Below are positions 40,643 through 48,395 of a stretch of DNA of 58,375 nucleotides, piece after piece. The notes below the pieces were generated by a model. The model worked only from the letters and a program-made list of their open reading frames with translations. It did not search any database and was not told where the DNA came from. The position numbers and the translations under genes were made by a program. Source of the DNA: Candidatus Kuenenia stuttgartensis (GTDB lineage: Bacteria; Gemmatimonadota; Gemmatimonadetes; Gemmatimonadales; Gemmatimonadaceae); assembly GCA_943330235.2 (NCBI GenBank), contig CALQGY020000008.1:1-58375 (forward strand), given 5' to 3'. Each line of letters starts with the position of its first letter. Position 1 is the stretch's first letter.

Positions 40643-42051
40643 TGGTGTCGGAATCAGCGCTGCACACGGTCTTAGGCGCACTGCGCGCGAGCCACGACCG
40701 CATTCTCGATGAACTGGTAGAGTTCGCGGCGATTCCCAGCGTGAGCACCGATCCGGCGCATGCGACCGATATGATCGCGGCCGCTGAGTGGGTGGCCTCG
40801 AAGCTGTCGGCGGCCGGACCGATTGCGGTACGTATCATGCCGACGCCGGGTAACCCGGTGGTGTACGGCGAGTGGATGGGCGCGCCCGGTCAACTCACGG
40901 TGCTCATCTACGGGCACTACGACGTGCAGCCGCCCGATCCGCTAGAGAAGTGGACCAGCGCCCCGTTCACGCCCACGGTGCGCGACGGCCGGTTGTACGC
41001 GCGCGGTGTGTCCGACGACAAGGGGCCGATGCTCATCCCCATCAAGGTGGCCGAGGCGTTTTTTGCGCACGGTGGCACGCTGCCGGTGAATGTGAAGTTC
41101 ATGTTCGAGGGCGAAGAGGAAATCGGCAGCGAGCATCTCGAAGCGTTCATTGCGGCGCATACCGAATTGCTCGCGGCCGATTTTGTGCTGTCGGCCGATG
41201 GCGCGATGTGGCGCATTAACGAGCCATCGCTGACGGTGGCCAGTCGCGGGCTCGCCGGTCTCGAGTGCACGCTGACGGCCGCCGGCAAAGATTTGCATTC
41301 GGGGCGACATGGCGGCGGCGTGGCCAATCCGTTGCACGCGATGGCGCGACTGATTGCGTCGTTGCACGACGATGCTGGTCGCATTGCCGTGCCTAGATTT
41401 TACGACACCGTGCGCGCGCTGAGTGCCGAGGAGCGCGCGGCGATCGCGGCGCTGCCCTTTGATGAGCAGGCGTATCTGGAACAGGTGGGCGCTCCGGAGA
41501 CCTTCGGCGAGCCGGGATACACGACGCTGGAGCGTCAGTGGACGCGTCCCACCATCGAAGTGAACGGCATGTGGGGCGGGTATGAAGGCCCGGGGCAGAA
41601 GACCGTGATTCCCAGTGAAGCGCACGCGAAGATCACGTGCCGGCTGGTGCCCGATCAGGACCCGGAGGAGGTTGTGGCATTAGTGACCGCCCATCTCGAA
41701 GCGCATGTCCCGGCGGGCACGACGCTCACGGTGCGGGCCGCGGATCACGGGGCGCGCCCGGCACATATCGAGGGCCATCACTTCGCGCTCAAGGCGGCGG
41801 ATGCCGCGCTGCATGCGGTGTACGGTGTGCATCCGCTGGTGGTGCGCATGGGCGGCACGGTGCCGATCTCGGAGCTGTTCCAGAAGCACATGGGATTGGA
41901 CACGGTGTTCTTCTCGTTCTCCACGGCGGACGAGGATTATCACGCCCCCAATGAATTTTTCCGCGTGCACCGGTTGCATGAAGGGCTTGAGGCCTGGGCG
42001 CGTATCTGGCATATCCTCGGCGCTATTCCTCGCGGCGGGCACGCATCATGA
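40642..42051 (+). CDS. M20-family dipeptidase/deacylase
   Basis: A 469-residue metallohydrolase of the M20 carnosinase/dipeptidase group: metal motifs IYGHYDVQPPDP, GVSDDKGPML and FEGEEEIGSEH, a dimerisation lid domain (GKDLHSGRHGGGVANP), and a C-terminal His in DEDYHAPNE. Cytosolic. It would cleave a dipeptide or N-acyl/amide bond, fitting the creatininase-headed operon. Start is one of two adjacent GTG codons (40642 or 40645); the first overlaps the SDR stop by one base. Its stop overlaps the permease ATG by 4 nt. Confidence 0.9.
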   Translation: MVSESALHTVLGALRASHDRILDELVEFAAIPSVSTDPAHATDMIAAAEWVASKLSAAGPIAVRIMPTPGNPVVYGEWMGAPGQLTVLIYGHYDVQPPDPLEKWTSAPFTPTVRDGRLYARGVSDDKGPMLIPIKVAEAFFAHGGTLPVNVKFMFEGEEEIGSEHLEAFIAAHTELLAADFVLSADGAMWRINEPSLTVASRGLAGLECTLTAAGKDLHSGRHGGGVANPLHAMARLIASLHDDAGRIAVPRFYDTVRALSAEERAAIAALPFDEQAYLEQVGAPETFGEPGYTTLERQWTRPTIEVNGMWGGYEGPGQKTVIPSEAHAKITCRLVPDQDPEEVVALVTAHLEAHVPAGTTLTVRAADHGARPAHIEGHHFALKAADAALHAVYGVHPLVVRMGGTVPISELFQKHMGLDTVFFSFSTADEDYHAPNEFFRVHRLHEGLEAWARIWHILGAIPRGGHAS

Positions 42052-43475
42052 CGGCGTCGGAGAACACCGAGCTCGCGCGCGCCGAAGCGGCGGTGGAAGC
42101 GCACAGCGCGTCGCTGAAGAAGGAGCTGGGGGTGAAGGATCTCGCGCTGACGCAGATCCTGTTCATCGTGGGGCTCACATGGATTGGCGTGGCCGGCAAG
42201 CTCGGTTCGTCGAACATGCTCTTTTGGTTGGTGGCGCTGGTGCTGTTTTATCTGCCGTCGGCCGCGGTAGTGATGTATCTGAATAAGCTCATGCCGTTGG
42301 AAGGCGGGCTGTATCAGTGGGCGAAGCTGGGGTTCAATCAGACGGTTGGATTCATGTTGGCGTGGAATCTCTGGTTGTATGTGATCGTGTTCACGTCGGA
42401 GATCGGGCTGCAGGCGTCCACGTATCTGTCGTATGCGCTGGGCCCGAGCGCCGCGTGGATGACCAAAAGCACGTGGTTCGTGGCGCTCGCGTCGGCGGCC
42501 ATTCTCTCGTTGATGGTGGTGGCGTCCACGATTGGGCTCTCGGTGGGGAAGTGGGTGCACAACCTGGGCGGCGTGACGATGCTGACGATTTTCGGCGCGT
42601 TGTTGTTGTTGCCGATCATCGGGCTGCTGACGGGCACGCTGCCGGCGTATCATCCGTTTCGCATCACGATGCCGGAGATGTCGCTGCTGAATTTGAATTT
42701 GCTGGGCAAGATGGGATTTGGCGCGCTGGGTGGCTTTGAATACATCGCCATTCTCGCGGGCGAGACGCGCTCGCCGGCCGCTTCCATGCGGAAGTCGGTG
42801 TTTATCGCGGCGCCGGTGATTGCGCTGATGTTCATTCTGGGCACGAGCACGGTGGTCGCGTACATCCCGGCCAACGACATCGATCTGGTGGGGCCGATGG
42901 CGCAGGTGCTGCGCGTCGGCTTTGCGCCGTTTGGCATTGCGGGGCCGTTGGTGACGGTCGCCATTCTCATGACCCTCGCCACGCGCGTCGCGCAGGCAAC
43001 GTTCAGCTTCACGGCGGTGACGCGACTACCCATGGTGGCGGGGTGGGACAGCATGCTCCCCGCATGGTTCAGCCGTCTGCACAGCAAATATCAGACGCCG
43101 GTGAACTCTATCCTGCTGGTGGGTGTGTGCTCGTTTGCGCTGGCGGTGCTGAGTAACATCGGGGTGGGACAGGCCGAGGCGTTCCAGTTGTTGTTCAACG
43201 CCAGCGGCATCTTTTATGCGCTGACGTATGTCGTGATGTTCGCGATTCCGCTATTCGGATTGCGTGGCGTATCGCCTCGGCCGCCGCTCTGGCTGCGCGT
43301 AGCCTCGATGTCGGGCTTGCTGATGACCCTGTTGTACATCGGGCTCTCGGTGTTCCCGATCATCAAGGTGGACAGCGTGTCCACGTTCGCCCTCAAGGTG
43401 TCCGGCGTGATTGTCGCGATGAATCTGGTGGGAGTCGGCATCCTGCTCGCGTCGCGTCGACGCGCGACGACCTGA
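42048..43475 (+). CDS. APC-superfamily amino acid/amine permease
   Basis: A 475-residue transporter with about twelve hydrophobic helices, opening with a long acidic/basic N-tail and then LALTQILFIVGLTWIGVAGKLG. The conserved GALGGFEYIAILAGETRSPAASMRKS loop is the TM6-7 region. The protein belongs to the glutamate/GABA-like or ethanolamine-like branch of APC. It is the last gene of the five-gene operon (ATGA overlap with the M20 gene) and is expected to import the substrate. Its final codons (RRARTT, 43458-43475) lie within the start of the interspersed element at 43459. Confidence 0.88.
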   Translation: MTASENTELARAEAAVEAHSASLKKELGVKDLALTQILFIVGLTWIGVAGKLGSSNMLFWLVALVLFYLPSAAVVMYLNKLMPLEGGLYQWAKLGFNQTVGFMLAWNLWLYVIVFTSEIGLQASTYLSYALGPSAAWMTKSTWFVALASAAILSLMVVASTIGLSVGKWVHNLGGVTMLTIFGALLLLPIIGLLTGTLPAYHPFRITMPEMSLLNLNLLGKMGFGALGGFEYIAILAGETRSPAASMRKSVFIAAPVIALMFILGTSTVVAYIPANDIDLVGPMAQVLRVGFAPFGIAGPLVTVAILMTLATRVAQATFSFTAVTRLPMVAGWDSMLPAWFSRLHSKYQTPVNSILLVGVCSFALAVLSNIGVGQAEAFQLLFNASGIFYALTYVVMFAIPLFGLRGVSPRPPLWLRVASMSGLLMTLLYIGLSVFPIIKVDSVSTFALKVSGVIVAMNLVGVGILLASRRRATT

Positions 43476-43715
43476 TCCGGCGGTTTCCCGTAGGTTCCGG
43501 TGTTTCCGTGCCAGGCGGTTGATCGAGGCCACGGCGGCCGTTGACATCGCGGCTGGGTAACGCGTCTGGCGAACCGCTTTGCGCGGAAACGCGCGGGATG
43601 ACATTGGAAACCACCGGATACGCTCCGCGTGCTCGGAGACGTCGACGCGCGACGACCTGATCCCGCGGTTTCCCGTAGGTTCCAGTGTTTCCGTGCAAGG
43701 CGGTGTGGTTGGGCA
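43459..43715 (+). repeat. MITE/REP-like interspersed element, double copy
   Basis: The segment starts inside the permease 3' end. It contains GTTTCCGTGCCAGGCGGTT (43502-43520) and its inverted partner AACCGCTTTGCGCGGAAAC (43572-43590) with a 51-bp loop, then a second GTTTCCGTGCAAGGCGGTG block. Loop sequence (GACATCGCGGCTGGGTA) matches that of the element at 25140-25185, so the whole element is conserved, not only the arms. No transposase gene. Confidence 0.85.
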
Positions 43716-43951
43716 TCGGCGGGGCGCGTGCTGTAATGATTTGATACAGCCTGCATTGATACGGAGGGACCACCGCCCCACGCGGCCATCGGCGCGGAAA
43801 TTGTAAAGCATTGTCGCGTATCGATTTGCGGAAAATATCTCGGCGGGCCGTTCGTGGCGCGCTCCATGCACTACCAGAGAGGCAAAGGCGGGAACGCGGC
43901 GACAATCGCCCCACGTCCTCGACTATCCATCACTCTCTCTGGAGCCTCACC
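43716..43951 (+). promoter_or_regulatory. Leader/promoter region of the small lipoprotein
   Basis: Less GC-rich than the surroundings. It holds an inverted repeat CTGTA-N9-TACAG (43731-43749) and AT-rich stretches around 43797-43846, where TTGTCG and AAATAT are spaced about 16 bp apart as weak promoter-like hexamers. GGAGC lies six bases before the ATG at 43952. Assignment of the promoter is tentative. Confidence 0.35.
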
Positions 43952-44380
43952 ATGTCCGTCCGCACCCGTGTCCTGTTCAGCGCCATCGCCATGACCTCCA
44001 TCCTCGCTGCCTGCTCCGATGTCGCGGCGACCGGTCCCGACGTATCGGCGCCGTCGTTCGCCAAGTCGGGCACGGCCGTCGGCGGTTCCTCGGCTACCGG
44101 CTCCACCACCACCACGACCAGCACGTCGTCGTCCCCCATGGCCCCGTCCTACTCGGCGCGTATCACCTCCATCGGCCTCGTGCCGACCGGTCTGTACTAC
44201 GGCACGCCGTCGCAGTGGACCGTTGGTGGCTTTGTGTTCGAAGGCAACTACTTCACGCACCTCAAGCCCGTCGCTGGCCCGCTCGTTGTTGGCGCCTGTG
44301 TCGCGGTGACGTTCAGCGAAGCCAACGGCATCCGCTATGCCTCCGAGCTCAAGACGGTCGACGCCTCGAAGTGCGGCTGA
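43952..44380 (+). CDS. Small Ser/Thr-rich lipoprotein of unknown function
   Basis: A 142-residue lipoprotein: signal with lipobox ILAAC, then a 50-residue Ser/Thr/Gly-rich low-complexity linker (GSTTTTTSTSSSP), then about 75 residues of beta-rich sequence with two cysteines (GACVAV and the penultimate Cys), which may form a disulfide. No family recognised. The GGAGC ribosome site with a 6-nt spacer and the strong downstream hairpin mark a single-gene transcript. Likely an outer-membrane or surface lipoprotein, because the linker would hold the domain away from the membrane. Confidence 0.75.
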   Translation: MSVRTRVLFSAIAMTSILAACSDVAATGPDVSAPSFAKSGTAVGGSSATGSTTTTTSTSSSPMAPSYSARITSIGLVPTGLYYGTPSQWTVGGFVFEGNYFTHLKPVAGPLVVGACVAVTFSEANGIRYASELKTVDASKCG

Positions 44381-44420
44381 GACACCAACGCCCGTGCGAC
44401 GCGGCACGGGTGAGGTGACA

Positions 44421-44450
44421 AACGGGGTCCGGCTGATGCCGGACCCCGTT
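44421..44450. terminator. Bidirectional terminator hairpin
   Basis: Perfect 13-bp stem (AACGGGGTCCGGC pairing with its complement) and a 4-nt TGAT loop, lying between the lipoprotein stop and the convergent amidohydrolase stop (44494). Followed by TTTC on the plus strand and preceded by GTTT on the minus strand side, so it can end both transcripts. Confidence 0.9.
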
Positions 44451-44493
44451 TCGTATGTGGCGATGGCCAAGCACCCACACGAGGCGCGACGCC

Positions 44494-46212
44494 TTACGCC
44501 TCGTACGTCGTGTCGCCACCCACCACGGTGCGTACAATGACAATGTCCTTGATGGCCTCAGGCTTCACCGTGTGCGGGTCGTCCGACAGCATCACGAAGT
44601 CCGCCAGTTTGCCCAGCGTGATGGAGCCCTTGCTGGCCTCCTCATGCGCCGCGTAGGCGCCATTGAGCGTATTCACGCGCAGCGCTTCGCTGACCGTGAT
44701 GCGCTGATTGACCCCCCACGACGTCCCATCCCATCCGGTGCGCGTGACCATCCCCTGCATGCCCATCAGCGGCGCAAACGGACCGGGGCTGAAGTCCGAG
44801 CCGGCCGCCGCGTGCACGCCCGCATCCAACATGGTGCGAAACGCCATACTGCGCTTCATCAACGCTTCGCCGTAAAACGGAAACTTGTCCGTGTTGTAAT
44901 ACGCGTACGTCGTGAACATCGCCGGAATCGCATCCACCGCTTTCATTCGGCGCACCAGATCGTCCGTGATGAGCGTGCAATGCGTGATCTTCGGGCGCGC
45001 GTCGGCGCGCGGGAATTTCTGCTGCGCGCGTTCGAACGCCGTGAGATACATGTCAATCGCCACGTCCCCGTTGGCATGACAGTTCACCTGGATGCCCGCG
45101 CGGTGCACGCGCTCCACCCAGGCGTCCAGCGTCTGCTGCGTTTCGGTGACATTACCCGTGTAGTTCGTGCCCACGTACGGCACGCTCATGGCCATCGTGC
45201 GCTCGGAGAACGAGCCGTCGACTGTATGCTCCGACGTGGCGCCGAACCGGATCCAGTCATCGCCGAATCCGCTCTTGATCCCGCTGGCGATCATCCCCTC
45301 CAGCACCGCCCCCGTGGCCTCGTAGCTGATGCGATGCTTGAGATCACCGCGGGCGCGTACATCCTGCATGGCGGCCAGATCGCCGCCCTCGTGGTGCACG
45401 GTGGTCAAACCATAGCGCGCAAACTGCTTCGAAATGTGCGCCACGCCGTCGCGCTCGCGTCGATCGCTGTCGGCCGCAGAGAACTGCGGTCGCTTGCCCA
45501 CCGCATTCAGCAGATTCATCGCGCGATCCGTGACGCGCCCCGAGAGCTCACCGGCCGCATCTTTGTCGAACGTACCGCCGGCCGGGTTGGGCGTGTCCTT
45601 GGTGACCTTGGCCCACTCAAACGCTACGCTGTTGTAGAACGCCGTGTGCCCACCGCGATGCCGCACCGCCACCGGATGCTCGCGGCTCACCTGATCCAGG
45701 TCCTGCCGCGTGAGCTGCCGCTTGTCCTTGAGCTTCGTATCGTCGTGGAAATACCCCTGCACCCACGTGCCCGCCGGCGTCTGCTGCGCGCGGGCACGCA
45801 GCTTCTCGATGATGCTCTGGATGGAGACGAACTCTACCTCGAACGGATTGCCCACCAGCACCTCGAACAACAGCGTCGTCCCGCCCGCATGATTATGCGT
45901 GTCGATGAACCCCGGTACGACGGTCATCCCCTTCGCATCAATCACGCGCGTGCGCTTCCCCACCAGCGACTTCATCGCCGCCGTCGTGCCAATGGCGACA
46001 AAGCGATGGTTGCTCACCGCAAAGGCCTCGGCGCGCGGCACGGCGCTGTCCACCGTGTAGACCTTGGCGTTGAGGACCACCACGTCAGGATCAATGGCAA
46101 GGCTGGTCGGCAGCGGGAGCCGAGTCGCCCCCAGCCAGTTCGGGGCGAGGGCACCGGCCGTGCCGGCGGCAGCAAGGCCCATGAATGCGCGACGGGAGCG
46201 CCGGTCGGTCAT
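44494..46212 (-). CDS. Tat-exported amidohydrolase family 3 protein (YtcJ-like)
   Basis: A 572-residue enzyme with a twin-arginine signal (RRSRRAFMG, then a hydrophobic Ala/Gly stretch), so it is folded before export. Amidohydrolase-3 features: VVLNAKVYTVD, VVPGFIDTHNHAG (HNH), QVNCHANGDVAID, KITHCTLI and AAGSDFSPGP with the final Asp, ending with KGSITLGKLADFVMLSDDP. Relatives hydrolyse N-substituted amides or formamides. The start ATG has GGAGA just upstream. It is divergent from another amidohydrolase (158 bp between), with no further operon partners. Confidence 0.9.
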   Translation of the reverse strand: MTDRRSRRAFMGLAAAGTAGALAPNWLGATRLPLPTSLAIDPDVVVLNAKVYTVDSAVPRAEAFAVSNHRFVAIGTTAAMKSLVGKRTRVIDAKGMTVVPGFIDTHNHAGGTTLLFEVLVGNPFEVEFVSIQSIIEKLRARAQQTPAGTWVQGYFHDDTKLKDKRQLTRQDLDQVSREHPVAVRHRGGHTAFYNSVAFEWAKVTKDTPNPAGGTFDKDAAGELSGRVTDRAMNLLNAVGKRPQFSAADSDRRERDGVAHISKQFARYGLTTVHHEGGDLAAMQDVRARGDLKHRISYEATGAVLEGMIASGIKSGFGDDWIRFGATSEHTVDGSFSERTMAMSVPYVGTNYTGNVTETQQTLDAWVERVHRAGIQVNCHANGDVAIDMYLTAFERAQQKFPRADARPKITHCTLITDDLVRRMKAVDAIPAMFTTYAYYNTDKFPFYGEALMKRSMAFRTMLDAGVHAAAGSDFSPGPFAPLMGMQGMVTRTGWDGTSWGVNQRITVSEALRVNTLNGAYAAHEEASKGSITLGKLADFVMLSDDPHTVKPEAIKDIVIVRTVVGGDTTYEA

Positions 46213-46370
46213 CGTGTCTCCGGGGACGGGGAAAGTGCGTGGTGGCGTTGACGGAGAGTATGGCGCCGAAGTGCGAAGTTGGTGAGATCGACGCGGCGGA
46301 GCTATCGTCTGAGCGATGACCGTGCGGTATCCGCCGCACGGGCCCCAGCATCCCTCGCCCTCTCTGTCCC

Positions 46371-47645
46371 GTGCGCCTCCCCTCGTATTCCTTCCGTCGC
46401 CGGTCGTTCCTCGCCCTCGCCCTGGTCGTGGCGACGGCCTGTTCGCGCGAACAGCCCGCTATCGATCCCGAGCTCGCGCAGACCATCGCCGCCATCAAGG
46501 CCATCGACCACCATGCGCACCCGGTGCGGCCAACCGCGCCCGGCGAGGCGGCGGATATGGAGTTCGACGCGCTACCGGTGGATCATCTCGAGCCACAGTC
46601 CGATCCGGCGCGTCAGCGCGCCACGTCCGCGCTAGTCACCGCGGCGCACACTAAGCTGTTCGGCACGCGCAGCCGCGACGACGTCAAGCGCGAGCAGGGC
46701 GCTAACTACGCCACGTGGCTGCTGGACCAGATGGGCATTGAGACCATGTTCGGCAATCGTGTGGCCATGGGCCCCGGCCTGCCGACGTCGCGTTTTCAGT
46801 GGGTGCCGTTCGCTGACGCGCTGCTGTTCCCGCTGGGCACCGCGCAGCTCATTCAGAACCCCGATCAAGCCGCCTTCTTCCCGCTCGAGGACAAGCTGCT
46901 TAAGCGCTACTTCACCGAGAGCGGCCTGACCGCGAAACCGGCGACGCTCACGGAGTATCTCGAGAAGGTGGTGAAGACCACGTTGGAGCGGCACAAGGCG
47001 GCGGGTGCGCTGGCCGAGAAGTATGAACTGGCCTATCTGCGCACGTTGGCCATCGGCAACCCCTCGCGCGCCGAGGCAGAGCGAGCCTATGCAGGGCAGG
47101 GCGACTACACCGCGCTGCAGGATTACATCTTCCGGTATATCGCGCTCGAGTGCGGACGACTGGGGATGGCCATTCACATTCACGTTGCGCACGGCGGTGG
47201 CGGCTACTTCAACGTCAGCTGGGCCAACCCCATGCTGCTCGAGCCGTTGCTTAACGATCCCACGCTGCGCAAGACGACCTTCGTAATGATTCACGCCGGC
47301 TGGCCGTGGACCCGCGAGATCACGCCGCTGCTCACCAAGCCCAACGCCTACGTGGACTTCTCCGAACAGACCGCGTTCGACACGCCGCATAACGTGGCCG
47401 AAGCGCTGCGCGGGTGGCTGGCCTATGTGCCGGAGAAGGTGATGTTCGCCACCGATGCGTATCCGTTCTCGGAGGCGCTGGGGTGGGAGGAGGCAGGGCT
47501 GATTGCCGCCGATGCCGCGCGCGAGGCGCTGGGGCGCGCGTTAACCGGCATGATGCGCGACGGCGAGATTACTCGCGAGCGTGCGGTGGAACTGGCCACT
47601 ATGGTGATGCGCGACAACGCGAAGCAGTTGTATCACTTGAAGTAG
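46371..47645 (+). CDS. Lipoprotein amidohydrolase family 2 (TIM-barrel) enzyme
   Basis: A 424-residue lipoprotein (lipobox VATACS) of the amidohydrolase-2 / decarboxylase-like group: N-terminal metal motif IDHHAHPV, IHIHVAHGGGG in the barrel, VMIHAGWPW, and the late Asp in FATDAYPF. Sequence length and the FN(V)SWANP segment match a branch whose substrates are unknown; uronate-isomerase-like or nitroalkene hydrolase-like roles cannot be separated. Start is GTG at 46371 by the lipoprotein signal. It is convergent with the Pr6Pr gene and ends before a strong hairpin. Confidence 0.85.
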   Translation: MRLPSYSFRRRSFLALALVVATACSREQPAIDPELAQTIAAIKAIDHHAHPVRPTAPGEAADMEFDALPVDHLEPQSDPARQRATSALVTAAHTKLFGTRSRDDVKREQGANYATWLLDQMGIETMFGNRVAMGPGLPTSRFQWVPFADALLFPLGTAQLIQNPDQAAFFPLEDKLLKRYFTESGLTAKPATLTEYLEKVVKTTLERHKAAGALAEKYELAYLRTLAIGNPSRAEAERAYAGQGDYTALQDYIFRYIALECGRLGMAIHIHVAHGGGGYFNVSWANPMLLEPLLNDPTLRKTTFVMIHAGWPWTREITPLLTKPNAYVDFSEQTAFDTPHNVAEALRGWLAYVPEKVMFATDAYPFSEALGWEEAGLIAADAAREALGRALTGMMRDGEITRERAVELATMVMRDNAKQLYHLK

Positions 47646-47694
47646 CGCGTGTGCCGCGGTGGACATTGCTGCGTGAGCAGGAGACCCGTGCCCT

Positions 47695-47724
47695 CGGGCG
47701 TCGCTACGACGGTAGCGGCGCCCG
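47695..47724. terminator. Hairpin between convergent genes
   Basis: A 13-bp stem with one G-T wobble (47695-47707 with 47712-47724) and a GACG loop, located between the amidohydrolase stop (47645) and the convergent Pr6Pr stop (47749). No T run; likely a shared terminator. Confidence 0.7.
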
Positions 47725-47748
47725 CAGGGGCCATCGCACGGCGCGGCG

Positions 47749-48387
47749 TTACGCGAGTTGCGGTCGCACCCGTGTCGCGATGACGCGCAGTAGCCACGCC
47801 ATCGCGAGATAGAACACCAGAATGCCGCACGCATTCCGGAACGCGCCCATCAGGCCGATCTTCGAGACGTCCACGAAGAAGTACGGATACACCCCCACCA
47901 CTTCGCCACGCCCCACCACCATCGCGAAGTACGCCGTGGGATACGCGCTCAGTTGCAGCGCACGCGGGGCGAGCGGCGCGCCCGTGACGTCGGTACTCAT
48001 CACCCAGTAAGCCGCATAGAGCGGTGGCACCAGATAGTGGAGTCCGAGGTTGGTGACGGCCTCCATCCCCACGGGATGGTGGATGGTGCTGAGCAGAAAG
48101 TGATATGCCAATCCCACCACCAGAATGGCCGCGGCCGCGGTCCACGTGACGTGCAGATGCGCAAAAAATCGCGCGGCCGCACTCTGTGGCGCCACCAACG
48201 GCACGGTGAGGATCAGCGCCACCAGCAGGTTGGTGAGGATGGTGAAGTAGGCGAGATAATCGGCCAGCGCGCGCGCGAAGCTTTCGCCGCGTGCGACGCC
48301 GTTACGAATGGAATACACCAGCTGCACCAACACGGCGGCCCATGCGATGGCCGCTGTGGTGAGTCGAAGCGTTTTCGTGAAAGTCAT
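47749..48387 (-). CDS. Pr6Pr-family (FAR-17a/AIG1-like) membrane protein
   Basis: A 212-residue integral membrane protein with six predicted helices. DYLAYFTILTNLLVAL, the HLHVTWTAAAA/YHFLLS segment with conserved His, and LGLHYLVPPLYAAYWV are typical of Pr6Pr/AIG1-ADTRP-like proteins, whose human relatives hydrolyse fatty-acid esters of hydroxy fatty acids. Function in bacteria is not established. It starts 8 bp after the BNR protein stop, so it is probably co-transcribed with that gene. Confidence 0.78.
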   Translation of the reverse strand: MTFTKTLRLTTAAIAWAAVLVQLVYSIRNGVARGESFARALADYLAYFTILTNLLVALILTVPLVAPQSAAARFFAHLHVTWTAAAAILVVGLAYHFLLSTIHHPVGMEAVTNLGLHYLVPPLYAAYWVMSTDVTGAPLAPRALQLSAYPTAYFAMVVGRGEVVGVYPYFFVDVSKIGLMGAFRNACGILVFYLAMAWLLRVIATRVRPQLA

Positions 48388-48395
48388 GGTGTCGG

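Noticed and set aside
43731-43749. LexA-type operator (CTGT...ACAG)
   Set aside because: Spacing is 11 bases between half sites instead of the 8 of the enterobacterial box, and no SOS gene follows.
44455-46251. 598-codon plus-strand frame opposite the Tat amidohydrolase
   Set aside because: Arg/His/Val-rich shadow, conflicts with a strongly supported enzyme gene and spans its terminator.
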